Source: Armatimonadetes bacterium UBA5352 (GTDB taxonomy: Bacteria; Armatimonadota; Zipacnadia; Zipacnadales; UBA5352). From it: a stretch of DNA of 64,000 nt. How positions within the stretch are numbered: the first letter of the stretch is position 1; the number at the start of each line of letters is the position of its first letter. The stretch lies in the NCBI GenBank assembly GCA_002411015.1, contig DHPY01000116.1, forward strand, positions 1 through 64,000, read 5' to 3'. Below are positions 8,966-17,447 of this stretch, piece after piece. The notes beneath the pieces are model-generated. The model ran no database searches. It saw only the letters and a program-made list of their open reading frames with translations, and was not told where the DNA came from. The position numbers were made by a program, and so were the translations under genes.

Positions 8966-10141
8966 GTGCTGCTCTTCCCGATAGGAACCGAGCGGCAGTT
9001 GCGCGGCTACCCATGGGCGACCGTGGGGCTGATCGCCGCGAACGCTTTCGTCTATCTGTTCCTGCAGAACGGGCCGCAGGGCTCGAACTTCGGGCTCGTT
9101 TTCGGGCGCTTCGAGTGGTGGATGCCGGTCACGTACATGTTCGCCCACGGGGGGCTGCTGCACCTGCTGGGCAACATGCTCTTCCTCTGGGTCTTCGGCC
9201 CACACGCGGAGGACGCCCTCGGGCGCGGGCGCTTCATGCTCGTCTACTTCAGCTCCGGATTGGCCTCCGCGCTGCTGCACGTGCTCGCTTCGATGGTCCT
9301 CTACCCGGAGGACCTGAGCATCGGGCTCGTCGGGGCCTCGGGTGCGATCATGGGCGTCGTCGCCCTCTTCGTGCTGCGCTTCCACGGTGTCCGCGTGCGC
9401 TTCTTCTTCTGGTGGATCATTCCCTACGTGTTCTACGTGCGGGCGCTGTGGGTCGGCTTCGCGTTCATCGGCTGGGACCTGATCTGGGCGCTCGCGACGA
9501 TCGGCTCGGAGGGTATGAGCGGCGTGGCGCACTGGGCGCATCTCGGGGGCTTCGCGGCGGGCGCTATCTGGGCGGCCGCGCTGAAGCTCACGCGCGAGGG
9601 CACGCACGAGGTCAAGCATGACGAGGCGCGGGAGATGATCGCGGCAGGCGCATGGCTGGCAGCGGCGCGCAGGCTCGAGGAGCGTACCCGCGAGCGGCCG
9701 GGTGACGCGCAGTTGCATGCTGAGGCGGCCTCATGCTACGAGATGGTGGTGGGGCGGCACCAGGACGCGTCGGCGCACTGGAACGAGCATCTGCGCCTGC
9801 TACTGCTCGCGCGCCGAAGCGGCGAGGCGCTGGAGCGCTTCCGGGGGCTGATCGAGCGCTTTGAGCCGGAGGATTTCGACCCGGCGCTGCTGATGCGCCT
9901 CGGGGCGGCTTACGAGGTAGCCGGCGATGATGAGGCCGCGCTGCCCGCGCTGATGGCGGTGGTGGAGGCGCATCCGGAGAGCGAGCAGGCTCCGCAGGCG
10001 GCGCTGCGGGCGGCGGGGGTGTATGCGCGAAGTAACCGCCGCGAGCATGCGCGGGGGCTGCTGGAGGCGATTCATGCGCGCTGGCCGGAGTCGGCGGCGG
10101 CGCTGACCGCCAGCACGAGGCTGCGCGAGATGCAGGAGTGA
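8966..10141 (+). CDS. Rhomboid intramembrane serine protease fused to TPR-like repeats
   Basis: The 391-aa protein has a six-helix rhomboid core in about residues 15-210. It shows the first-loop signature FAHGGLLHLLGNMLFLW (60-75), catalytic Ser125 in GLVGASGAIMG and catalytic His192 in HWAHLGGFAAG. Rhomboids cut single-pass membrane proteins within the bilayer. Residues 215-391 are soluble alpha-helical repeats (AARRLEERTRERPGDAQLH and similar) of TPR type, probably cytoplasmic and used for partner binding. The GTG start at 8966 is set by GGAGG 8 nt upstream. The preceding membrane protein ends 34 bp earlier, so they may share a transcript. Confidence 0.9.
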   Translation: MLLFPIGTERQLRGYPWATVGLIAANAFVYLFLQNGPQGSNFGLVFGRFEWWMPVTYMFAHGGLLHLLGNMLFLWVFGPHAEDALGRGRFMLVYFSSGLASALLHVLASMVLYPEDLSIGLVGASGAIMGVVALFVLRFHGVRVRFFFWWIIPYVFYVRALWVGFAFIGWDLIWALATIGSEGMSGVAHWAHLGGFAAGAIWAAALKLTREGTHEVKHDEAREMIAAGAWLAAARRLEERTRERPGDAQLHAEAASCYEMVVGRHQDASAHWNEHLRLLLLARRSGEALERFRGLIERFEPEDFDPALLMRLGAAYEVAGDDEAALPALMAVVEAHPESEQAPQAALRAAGVYARSNRREHARGLLEAIHARWPESAAALTASTRLREMQE

Positions 10142-10231
10142 GGGAACTGGCGGCGGGCGCGTCAATCGTGTAGTATGCAGCCGCTGGACCCGCACGCAGA
10201 AGTCGATCGCAGCCCAGAAGGGGGCTCTCCC

Positions 10232-10726
10232 ATGCACAGCAATCCCCGAAGCGGACGCGCCGCAGCGGCAGTCCTTGTGATCATCGCCATCCTGGCGATC
10301 GCGGGCGGCGCACTGTGGTACTTCGTCCTGCGCTCAACGCCGGAGAAGGCCGTTGCGACGATGCTCAAGGCAATGCAGGAGGGCGATCAGGAGACGCTCC
10401 GCAGCGTGCTGACGGAGCGCTCGCAGAGCTTCGCCTCCATGGCCACCGGGCCGATGAGCATGCCGCTTGGCGAGGGCGATAAGGCGTTCACGATCGGCGC
10501 GGCCGAAGTCGAGGGCGAGCAGGCGCGGGTGCCCGTGACCTTCCCGCTGCCCGAGCAGGTCAGCCAGATGAGCGAGACGGGGATGGTTGACCTCACCTAC
10601 GTGGTCCATCGCGAGGAAGGTAAGTGGAAGGTTGATCTCGAGGACACCTTCAAGGCGATGATGAGCGACATGATGTCCGGCATCGGGAACATGGTGAAGC
10701 CGGGAGAGCCCGAACCCGCGCCGTGA
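10232..10726 (+). CDS. Membrane-anchored protein with DUF4878/SnoaL-like exported domain
   Basis: The 164-aa protein has a short basic N-terminus, one transmembrane helix (about residues 11-35, AAAAVLVIIAILAIAGGALWYFV cut short here), and an exported domain starting STPEKAVATMLKAMQEGDQETL. That start is typical of DUF4878 or lumazine-binding-like domains that add a small alpha-beta barrel to lipoproteins. The Met-rich C-terminus (MMSDMMSG) ends with Pro/Glu. ATG at 10232 is preferred over an upstream in-frame start at 10175 because it puts the basic residues right before the helix and has GGGGG upstream. Function unknown. Confidence 0.65.
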   Translation: MHSNPRSGRAAAAVLVIIAILAIAGGALWYFVLRSTPEKAVATMLKAMQEGDQETLRSVLTERSQSFASMATGPMSMPLGEGDKAFTIGAAEVEGEQARVPVTFPLPEQVSQMSETGMVDLTYVVHREEGKWKVDLEDTFKAMMSDMMSGIGNMVKPGEPEPAP

Positions 10727-10812
10727 GAGGGTGCCGGCCCCTCGCTGACGAATACAGGACAGGGGCACGGACGTGTCGCAACAGGTAATCCGCCTGCACA
10801 GGAGGCCGATGG

Positions 10813-11712
10813 ATGAACGCCGGAGTCTGTCAGTGGGTCTTCAATAAGCTGCTGGTCGCGCAAGAGATGGACATGTTCGACTGCATCCACTTCGTGGGCA
10901 CAGAGACCGAGGCGGACTGCTTCGAGCCGCTCAGCCGCTACTGGTATCAGGACGACCCGTTCGCCGACCAGGCGCAGCGCGCGCGGAAGATGCTCGATGA
11001 TCTCGGCCTGGAGGTCTCCTGCTACACGCTGGAGAGCAACTTCGCGGTCTACGACGAGGACACATTCAACGAGACCGTCGCGAATTGTATCCTCGAGATG
11101 GATATCGCGGAGATCCTCGGGACCGACACGATCCGCCTCGATCCGCGCACCACGCTGCCCGACGAGCACCAGGGCCATCCGGACCTCGACTTCATCCTCG
11201 AGCGCGTCTGCGAGGGGATGCAGCAGGTGGCGGACGGAGCCGCGCCGCGCGGAATCACGGTGGGCGTCGAAAACCACGGCATCCTGCTCGGGCGGACTGC
11301 GCAGGTGGCCCGCATGGTGCAGTTGGTGGGCCGGCCGAACTTCGGAGTGAACCTCGACTTCTCAAACTTCCGCATCGTCTTCGGCGAGGACCATGTTGAA
11401 GCGACGCGCCTGCTCGCGCCACGCGTGGTCCATGTGCACGCGAAGGATAACTGCCTCACGAGCACTGAGCCCGAGAATGCCGAGGCCGAGGGCTGGCGCC
11501 GGACGCTCGCGGCGGAGGCCGGCGAGTGGTTCAAACCGTGCGTCGGCGGCGAGGGCAGCCTCGACTGGCCGCTCACCTTCGGCATCCTGCGCGATGCGGG
11601 CTACGACGGCACGATCTCGCTGGAGGTCTCGCTGCCGGATGACATCTTCGGCTCCGTGCGCGAGGGCGTGTCGAACATCAAGCGCGTGATCGCCGAGATC
11701 GGGGCGGCATAG
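10813..11712 (+). CDS. Sugar phosphate isomerase/epimerase family (xylose isomerase-like TIM barrel)
   Basis: The 299-aa protein is an AP-endonuclease-2-type TIM barrel. Visible metal-site segments are GVENHG (Glu), NLDFSNF (Asp), VHVHAKDN (His/Asp) and SLEVSLPD (Glu), the usual order for this family. Members interconvert keto and aldo sugars or inositol intermediates in the cytoplasm. AGGAGG lies 9 nt before the ATG. It starts a run with the sialidase-like protein (2-bp gap) and the sulfatase (32-bp gap), which suggests a shared glycan-processing role. The specific sugar is not evident. Confidence 0.85.
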   Translation: MNAGVCQWVFNKLLVAQEMDMFDCIHFVGTETEADCFEPLSRYWYQDDPFADQAQRARKMLDDLGLEVSCYTLESNFAVYDEDTFNETVANCILEMDIAEILGTDTIRLDPRTTLPDEHQGHPDLDFILERVCEGMQQVADGAAPRGITVGVENHGILLGRTAQVARMVQLVGRPNFGVNLDFSNFRIVFGEDHVEATRLLAPRVVHVHAKDNCLTSTEPENAEAEGWRRTLAAEAGEWFKPCVGGEGSLDWPLTFGILRDAGYDGTISLEVSLPDDIFGSVREGVSNIKRVIAEIGAA

Positions 11713-11714
11713 CC

Positions 11715-12989
11715 ATGGCGCCGGCGGATGGGCCGCCGATGCCGGATGATATCGAGCGCGAGCTTGCGCGCTCGGAGCCGGACTACGTGGTCTACGTGCC
11801 CACGGGCGAGCATGACACCGGCAATGAGCACTTCCTCGTGGTGGACGCCCCCGACGGCGCGCTGATGGCGTTCTGGACACAGTCGAGCTACGAGGGCGCG
11901 GGCGATCACCGGATCAACTTCGCCCGCTCCCTCGATGACGGCCGCACATGGTCTGAGCCGAGGCGTATCGTGGGGCCATCAGGGCCCGATGACGCCACGC
12001 CGATGGCGAGCTGGGGCTTTCCGATCACCTCGGCGTCGGGGCGGATCTACCTGCTCTGGAACCAGTTCCAGGGCATGACTGATGTGAACAAGCAGCTCAC
12101 CGGCACGATGGACTGCTGCTACTCGGACGATCTCGGCGAGACGTGGTCGGAGCCGCAGACGGTGCCGATGCCACGCTCGGCGTATGATGACCCCGATCCG
12201 GCGATGCCCTCGAACTGGATTGTCTGGCAGCTCCCGATCCGCGACCTTGAGGCACGCTGCTTCACCGGCTTCTCGCGCTGGGTCTCGACTGCGGTGCGTA
12301 CTCGGGCGCCCGAGCGCGCATGGACCGCGTCCGAGACCGTGATCCAGTTCATGCGCTTCCTGAACGTAGATGACGATCCTGAGCCCGCGGACCTGCAGGT
12401 TGAGTGGTCGCCGGATGATGAGGCGCTGCGGGTGCCGCACCTCGACTGGTCGGCGCTCTCGATGGCGCAGGAGCCGAGCCTGGTGCGCCTGCCGGATCAA
12501 CGGCTGTTCTGCACGATGCGGACAACGACCGGCTACATCTGGTACTCGCTGTCCGCCGATGATGGCCGCTCGTGGTGCTCGCCACGACCGCTCCTGCGCC
12601 GCGATCACGGTCTGCCGATCGAGGAGCCGCTCTGCTGCTGCCCGATCTATGAGCTTCCGGACGGGCGCTACGTGCTGCTGCATCACAACAATGATGGGCG
12701 CTTCGAGGGCTCGGAGCGCGGGAATACGCGCAAGAACCGCCGACCGGCGTTCATCGCGCTGGGCGAGTTCCGCGAGGGCGCCGATCAGCCGATCTGGTTC
12801 AGCGAGAGCCGCCAGTTCATGGATAACGACGGGGTGCCGCTCGGGCCGCTGCAGCGCATAGACATCGGTGTCTACTCGAGCCTCACCACGCGCGGCGAGA
12901 ACGTGCTCTGGCACCCGGACCGCAAGTTCTTCCTGCTCGGCAAGAGGATCACCGACGAGTTCCTCGATGGCCTGAGCGTGCCGCAGTGA
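11715..12989 (+). CDS. Sialidase-like six-bladed propeller (exo-alpha-sialidase/BNR family)
   Basis: The 424-aa protein carries several Asp-box signatures (SLDDGRTWSEP at about residues 75-85, SDDLGETWSEP at 136-146, SADDGRSW near 280), as in bacterial sialidases and BNR proteins. No signal peptide is seen, so it is either cytoplasmic or exported by another route. ATG at 11715 follows the isomerase stop by 2 bp, so translation is probably coupled. Many proteins annotated this way in Planctomycetes-like genomes have no proven sialidase activity; it could cleave or bind another acidic sugar. Confidence 0.78.
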   Translation: MAPADGPPMPDDIERELARSEPDYVVYVPTGEHDTGNEHFLVVDAPDGALMAFWTQSSYEGAGDHRINFARSLDDGRTWSEPRRIVGPSGPDDATPMASWGFPITSASGRIYLLWNQFQGMTDVNKQLTGTMDCCYSDDLGETWSEPQTVPMPRSAYDDPDPAMPSNWIVWQLPIRDLEARCFTGFSRWVSTAVRTRAPERAWTASETVIQFMRFLNVDDDPEPADLQVEWSPDDEALRVPHLDWSALSMAQEPSLVRLPDQRLFCTMRTTTGYIWYSLSADDGRSWCSPRPLLRRDHGLPIEEPLCCCPIYELPDGRYVLLHHNNDGRFEGSERGNTRKNRRPAFIALGEFREGADQPIWFSESRQFMDNDGVPLGPLQRIDIGVYSSLTTRGENVLWHPDRKFFLLGKRITDEFLDGLSVPQ

Positions 12990-13021
12990 GATAGCCCCGT
13001 ACGCACCCCGAGGTGACCCGC

Positions 13022-14419
13022 ATGGCCGACGCATCCGCACCCAATATCATCTTCATCCTCATCGACGACCTCGGCTGGCGCGATCTCGGCTGCTACGGCA
13101 GCAGCTTCTACGAGACGCCGAACCTCGACCGGCTCGCGCAGCGGGGCATGCTCTTCACGGACGCCTACGCGTCCTGCCCGGTCTGCTCCCCCACGCGCGC
13201 GAGCTTCCAGAGCGGCCAGTATCCGGCGCGCGTCGGCGTCACCAACTACATCGGCGGCCAGGCGCGCGGGGCGGTGCTTGAGCCTGAGTACGTGAGGCAC
13301 CTGCCACTCGAGGAGCACACGATCGGTGAAGCGATGCGCGATGCGGGCTACCGGACGTGGCATGTTGGCAAGTGGCACCTCGGACCGGAGGATCGCTACT
13401 GGCCGCACAACCGCGGCTATGATGTGAACGTAGCCGGCTGCGATCGTGGCGGACCACCACGCAACGGCTACTTCAGCCCATGGAACCTGCCGATGCTCGA
13501 GGATGGGCCTGAGGGGGAGTTCCTGACGGACCGGCTGACCGATGAGGCGATCCGGCTCGTGGAGACCGCGGATGACCGCCCGTTCTTCCTGAACCTCTGC
13601 TACTACGCGGTGCACACGCCGATCCAGGGCAAGGCGGAGCATGTGCGGCGCTTCACGGAGAAGGCGGCATCGCTGAAGCTCGATCAGATCGACCCGTTCG
13701 TGGTGGGTGAGCACTTCCCGTGCGAGCACAAGCGCGAGCAACGGCTGACGCGCCGGCAGCTCCAGTCAGACCCGGCCTATGCCGCGCTTGTCTGGGCGGT
13801 GGATGAGAACATTGGTCGGCTGCTGCAGGCGGTGGAGGATGCCGGTCAGGCCGACAGCACCGCGGTCTTCTTCACCTCCGATAACGGAGGCCTCTCGACC
13901 TCGGAGGGCGCCCCTACCTGCAACTACCCGCTGCACGAGGGCAAGGGCTGGATGTATGAGGGCGGGACGCGCGAGCCGCTGATCGTGAGCTGGCCCGGCG
14001 TCACCACACCCGGCAGCCGCTGCTCGACGCCGGTCACCACGCCGGACTTCTACCCGACGATGCTGCAGATGGCCGGGGCCGACCTGATCCCGGAGCAGCA
14101 CGCCGACGGCGTCAGCCTCGCGCCGCTGCTTGAGGGCGAAGGGAAGCTCGACCGCGAGGCGATCTACTGGCACTACCCGCACTACGGCAACCAGGGCGGC
14201 ACGCCCGGGTCATCGGTACGATCCGGCGACTGGAAGCTGATCGAGTTCTTCGAGGACGGGCGGCTGGAGCTCTACAACGTGCGCCAGGACATCAGTGAGA
14301 CGCGCAATCTTGCGGAGGAGCAGCCCAATATCGCCGCGGGCCTGCACGAGATGCTGCTCACGTGGCGCGCGGAGATTGGCGCGAAGCTCCCGACACCGAA
14401 CCCGGAGTGGGGCGGCTGA
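13022..14419 (+). CDS. Type I sulfatase (formylglycine-dependent)
   Basis: The 465-aa protein has the sulfatase core. The metal-binding IDDLGW begins near residue 14. CSPTR at 55-59 fits the CxPxR maturation motif, with Cys55 converted to formylglycine. HVGKWHLG and TSDNGG follow at the expected places. It removes sulfate esters from sugars or other alcohols and needs a formylglycine-generating enzyme, which is not encoded in this window. ATG at 13022 is chosen over a GTG three codons earlier because the GAGGTG lies about 6 nt upstream of it. No obvious signal peptide is seen, unlike most secreted polysaccharide sulfatases. It is the last gene of the isomerase-sialidase-sulfatase run. Confidence 0.93.
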   Translation: MADASAPNIIFILIDDLGWRDLGCYGSSFYETPNLDRLAQRGMLFTDAYASCPVCSPTRASFQSGQYPARVGVTNYIGGQARGAVLEPEYVRHLPLEEHTIGEAMRDAGYRTWHVGKWHLGPEDRYWPHNRGYDVNVAGCDRGGPPRNGYFSPWNLPMLEDGPEGEFLTDRLTDEAIRLVETADDRPFFLNLCYYAVHTPIQGKAEHVRRFTEKAASLKLDQIDPFVVGEHFPCEHKREQRLTRRQLQSDPAYAALVWAVDENIGRLLQAVEDAGQADSTAVFFTSDNGGLSTSEGAPTCNYPLHEGKGWMYEGGTREPLIVSWPGVTTPGSRCSTPVTTPDFYPTMLQMAGADLIPEQHADGVSLAPLLEGEGKLDREAIYWHYPHYGNQGGTPGSSVRSGDWKLIEFFEDGRLELYNVRQDISETRNLAEEQPNIAAGLHEMLLTWRAEIGAKLPTPNPEWGG

Positions 14420-14460
14420 GAGCGAGAGCCGAATCGCCTGTGCAGGACCGGTACACGCAA

Positions 14461-14486
14461 CGGGCCCCGGCATCTGCCGGGGCCCG
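14461..14486. terminator. Bidirectional GC-rich hairpin between convergent genes
   Basis: A perfect 12-bp inverted repeat (cgggccccggca / tgccggggcccg) with a 2-nt centre lies between the sulfatase end (plus) and the end of the minus-strand gene at 14512. No U-tract is present on either strand, but position and symmetry fit a shared terminator. Confidence 0.65.
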
Positions 14487-14511
14487 AGTGGCCTCTCGCG
14501 GGAGATGATCG

Positions 14512-15003
14512 TCAGCGACTCTTGCGATTGGTCTGTTCCGGCGAGCCGTACTGCTGGTCCCAGCGAGTGCCATAGTCGTAGTTGTAATTGTAGTTGTAGC
14601 TCTCGCCGTCGAAGCGGCGCTGCTTCCTCGGGGTCTGCCAGTCATAGGTCCCCATCGGCCCGTACTGGCCCTCCTGGTAGCGCCGGTTCTCCCAGTACTG
14701 GTCGTCCCGAGTCTGACGGTTACGGCGATAGCGGTCGTTGCCCCGATCACGGCGGTCGGTCCGGTAGCTGTCGGTCCTCTGGCCGCAGTACGGACAGATG
14801 CCGTTAGCATTGTAGCGCTGTTGCTGCCGCGCGATGCCGGGCGGGAGCCACTGGTGGTGCGACGGCTGGTGCCCGGGCGGAATGACCTGGCACTGGTGTG
14901 CCTGATTCCTCTTCGGAGCTGCGGATACGTCGGTCACGGGGCCGATGAGCAGTGCGGCCGCGAAGATCAGAAACGTCCCGATCGGCAGAAGTCTGCGGAG
15001 CAT
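14512..15003 (-). CDS. Secreted Tyr/Asn/Arg/Gln-rich protein with one CPYCG motif
   Basis: The 163-aa protein starts with a signal peptide (MLRRLLPIGTFLIFAAALL, predicted cleavage after VSA-A near residue 29). The mature part has a His/Pro/Gln segment, a single CPYCG, and then a highly polar repetitive tail rich in Arg, Asp, Tyr and Gln, including YNYNYNYDYG. No catalytic domain is recognisable. The composition suggests an intrinsically disordered surface or matrix protein, or a metal or redox-linked peptide through the CxxC pair. The start at 15003 is preferred over 15024 because AGAGGT lies about 9 nt upstream. It is a single-gene unit, convergent with the sulfatase. Confidence 0.7.
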   Translation of the reverse strand: MLRRLLPIGTFLIFAAALLIGPVTDVSAAPKRNQAHQCQVIPPGHQPSHHQWLPPGIARQQQRYNANGICPYCGQRTDSYRTDRRDRGNDRYRRNRQTRDDQYWENRRYQEGQYGPMGTYDWQTPRKQRRFDGESYNYNYNYDYGTRWDQQYGSPEQTNRKSR

Positions 15004-15305
15004 CTTCGTTGACCTCTCTTCCATATGAAGGCCGTGAGTAGGGCGGCGTTGGAGTGCTCTGTGCATACTATTCACCGTAGTAGCTACCCCGGTTACAGTG
15101 ACAGCAAACATTCCTTGTGCCAACGGACCACATTTGCCGGACAGTCGTGAGTTTGCAGCCAGGAAGACACGCGGCGCTCCATGTTGGTGGCGCTGGAACC
15201 GTGGGGCGATTGCCGGTGACCTCAGGAGGTCGCTGAGAGCGCGCGCGGAACTCCTCCCACACACAGTCGGTTACTGCTCAGCATTGACCGGAGAGGGGTC
15301 TTCCG
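15004..15305. other. 302-bp divergent intergenic region
   Basis: This separates the secreted Tyr-rich gene from the GH20 gene. A TAGTAT (minus strand, 15070 to 15065) lies 62 bp before the start codon at 15003 and may be its -10 box, but no -35 box is evident. I see no gene or repeat in it. Confidence 0.35.
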
Positions 15306-17378
15306 ATGTCCACACACAAGCTCACGCCCGCGAGTGCGGATGCCGTCTCGCGCTTCCCGCTGATCATCCCCGAGCCCCAGCACCTCGAACTGAACGCCGG
15401 CAGCATCCAGCGGCCTGCGCTGCGCGCGACTCCGTTGGGAGCCGATCCTGCGCAGGAGCCTTTCGCTGGGATGATCGCTGAGGCCGTCGGCGCCTTCGAC
15501 TACCCTGTGCACGTCGCGCTCGATGAGGAATTCGCGCCCCAGGAGGTGCCGGAGGAGGCGCTGGGCGAAGTCTACCGGCTCGTGCTTGCGGCAGGGGGCG
15601 CCGAGCTGACCGCGCGCCGGGCCGAGGGCGTGCGTTGGGGGCTCATGACGCTGCGCGAGATCCTCACGCGCATCCCCGCGAACGGCGCGATCCCGGCCGC
15701 CACGATCGTGGACTGGCCGATGCTCCGCACGCGCGGCGTCTTCGTCGAGGACAAGTGGGGCCCGGACCTCATGGAGCTTGAGGACTGGAAGGGCATCGTG
15801 GACTACCTCGCCGAGCGGAAGCTCAACAACCTCGGCATCGGCCTCTACGGCTGCTGGTGCGTGCAGTATGACGGCACGATAACAGAGTGGATCAACGTGC
15901 CCGTGCCGGGGCATCCTGAGATTAAGCGCGAGTGGACGATCCGTTGGTACTCGCCGAGCGAGGACCAGGTGAAGGAGATCACCTACCTTCCGCCCATCTT
16001 CGAGCAGGACTTCTTCGGCGACATCGTGGCGTACGGGAAGCAGCGCGGCGTGGAGGTCATCCCGTACGTGAACAGCCTCGGACACAACACGCTGATCCCG
16101 CGGATGATCCCGGAGTTCGCCGCGAAGAACGAGCAGGGCGAGCCTGAGCAGTTCGGCTACTGCCTGAGCAATCCGGACGTCCACGAGTTCGTGAAGAGCT
16201 GGTACGGGCACATCTACGAGACCTACCTCAAGCCGCACGGGGTGCACACCTTCCACATCCAGCTCGACGAGGTCGGCAGCGGCTTCTGCCGCTGCGAGAA
16301 GTGCCGGCAGACCCCGAACGAGCGGATCTTCCAGGACTGGGCGATGACGCTCGCGAAGCACCTGGTCTCGCTCGGGGTGCAGAACGTGGTCATCTACAAC
16401 GACCAGTTCACCCGGCACATGGCCGCGTGGGACGAGGCCTTCGTCGAGCGTCTCCGCGAAGAGGGGCTCATCGACCACGTCATCATCGACTGGTGGTGGT
16501 ACTCCAACGAGTCCATCCACCCACACGCGGACCCGAAGATGGGCTATGGCGTCCGAAGCTGGGTCAAGCCGATGAGCTGCTACTACAACTGGTCGCGCTG
16601 GGATCCGCGGCAGCGCAACACGGAGAAGATGCTCCAGCGCGCCCACACCGAGCGCGCGGAGGGTGCGGCCTCCTACTCGGTCTTCGACCCGGCGTGGGGG
16701 CTGGAGTTCGATGCGCTCGCGGAGTACTCCTGGAACAACCGCGGCGCGGGCCCGGTGCACCTCTTCGAGCAGAAATGGGCGCAGGTGCGCGGTGATGGCG
16801 AACTGCTGGAGGCGCGGAGGCTGCTCGACCGGGCCGCTCAGGCTGCCGGCTTCGGGCCGATCTGGTACTACGCCTACACCTACAAGCGCGCGGGGAAGCC
16901 CTGGCCGCGGGAGTATCCGCTGGAGGCGCTGGAGGCCGTCAGCGCGATGACCGGCGACCTGCTGATGCTGCAGGAGGCCGGGGAGCGCGCGCGGATGCTG
17001 CTTGAGGGCCGGCGCGACGACCTCTCGCAGGGCATGATCGCCGAGGCGGCTCGGATCGGCTGCCACGGGCAGGCGTTCTACGCGATGGCCCAGGCATTCA
17101 ACGCCGCGCAGGGCGATCCGGCGACACGGCCAGACGCGCTGGCGCTGGCGGCGGAGGTGGACTGCGCGCGCGAGGCGGTCGTCGAGGCGATGGCGATCAT
17201 CGAGACGCACAAGCCGCACTACATGGTGCCCTCCTGCCTGCGCGACATGTCAGTCCTGTGGGAGTTCCTCGGCTTCCTGAGCGAGCAACTCGCGGAGGTC
17301 GCCGCCGGGACGCGCGAGTGGTCGCAGATCGAGTGGTTTATCGCGAACGAGATCGCGCAGCAGGGCAGGGCGACGTGA
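15306..17378 (+). CDS. GH20 beta-N-acetylhexosaminidase-like enzyme
   Basis: The 690-aa protein begins with a GH20b-type alpha/beta domain (about 15-140, PLIIPEPQHLEL). A TIM barrel follows, opening with the usual LRTRGVFVED. In the barrel the catalytic Asp-Glu pair reads HIQLDEVG (D321-E322), and a Cys cluster FCRCEKC follows, which is common in bacterial relatives. GH20 enzymes remove terminal GlcNAc or GalNAc by substrate-assisted catalysis. The last 250 residues are a helical accessory region. There is no signal peptide, so it is likely intracellular or not classically secreted. ATG at 15306 has GAGAGGGG upstream. The creatininase-family gene follows after 69 bp. The exact H-x-GG-DE motif is relaxed, so a related glycosidase specificity is possible. 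Confidence 0.8.
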   Translation: MSTHKLTPASADAVSRFPLIIPEPQHLELNAGSIQRPALRATPLGADPAQEPFAGMIAEAVGAFDYPVHVALDEEFAPQEVPEEALGEVYRLVLAAGGAELTARRAEGVRWGLMTLREILTRIPANGAIPAATIVDWPMLRTRGVFVEDKWGPDLMELEDWKGIVDYLAERKLNNLGIGLYGCWCVQYDGTITEWINVPVPGHPEIKREWTIRWYSPSEDQVKEITYLPPIFEQDFFGDIVAYGKQRGVEVIPYVNSLGHNTLIPRMIPEFAAKNEQGEPEQFGYCLSNPDVHEFVKSWYGHIYETYLKPHGVHTFHIQLDEVGSGFCRCEKCRQTPNERIFQDWAMTLAKHLVSLGVQNVVIYNDQFTRHMAAWDEAFVERLREEGLIDHVIIDWWWYSNESIHPHADPKMGYGVRSWVKPMSCYYNWSRWDPRQRNTEKMLQRAHTERAEGAASYSVFDPAWGLEFDALAEYSWNNRGAGPVHLFEQKWAQVRGDGELLEARRLLDRAAQAAGFGPIWYYAYTYKRAGKPWPREYPLEALEAVSAMTGDLLMLQEAGERARMLLEGRRDDLSQGMIAEAARIGCHGQAFYAMAQAFNAAQGDPATRPDALALAAEVDCAREAVVEAMAIIETHKPHYMVPSCLRDMSVLWEFLGFLSEQLAEVAAGTREWSQIEWFIANEIAQQGRAT

Positions 17379-17447
17379 AGCGTGAGAAGTGAGCGGGGAA
17401 CGGCGACGCCGGGAACATGGGCGCACAGGGAGCAAGGAGGCAGGCGC

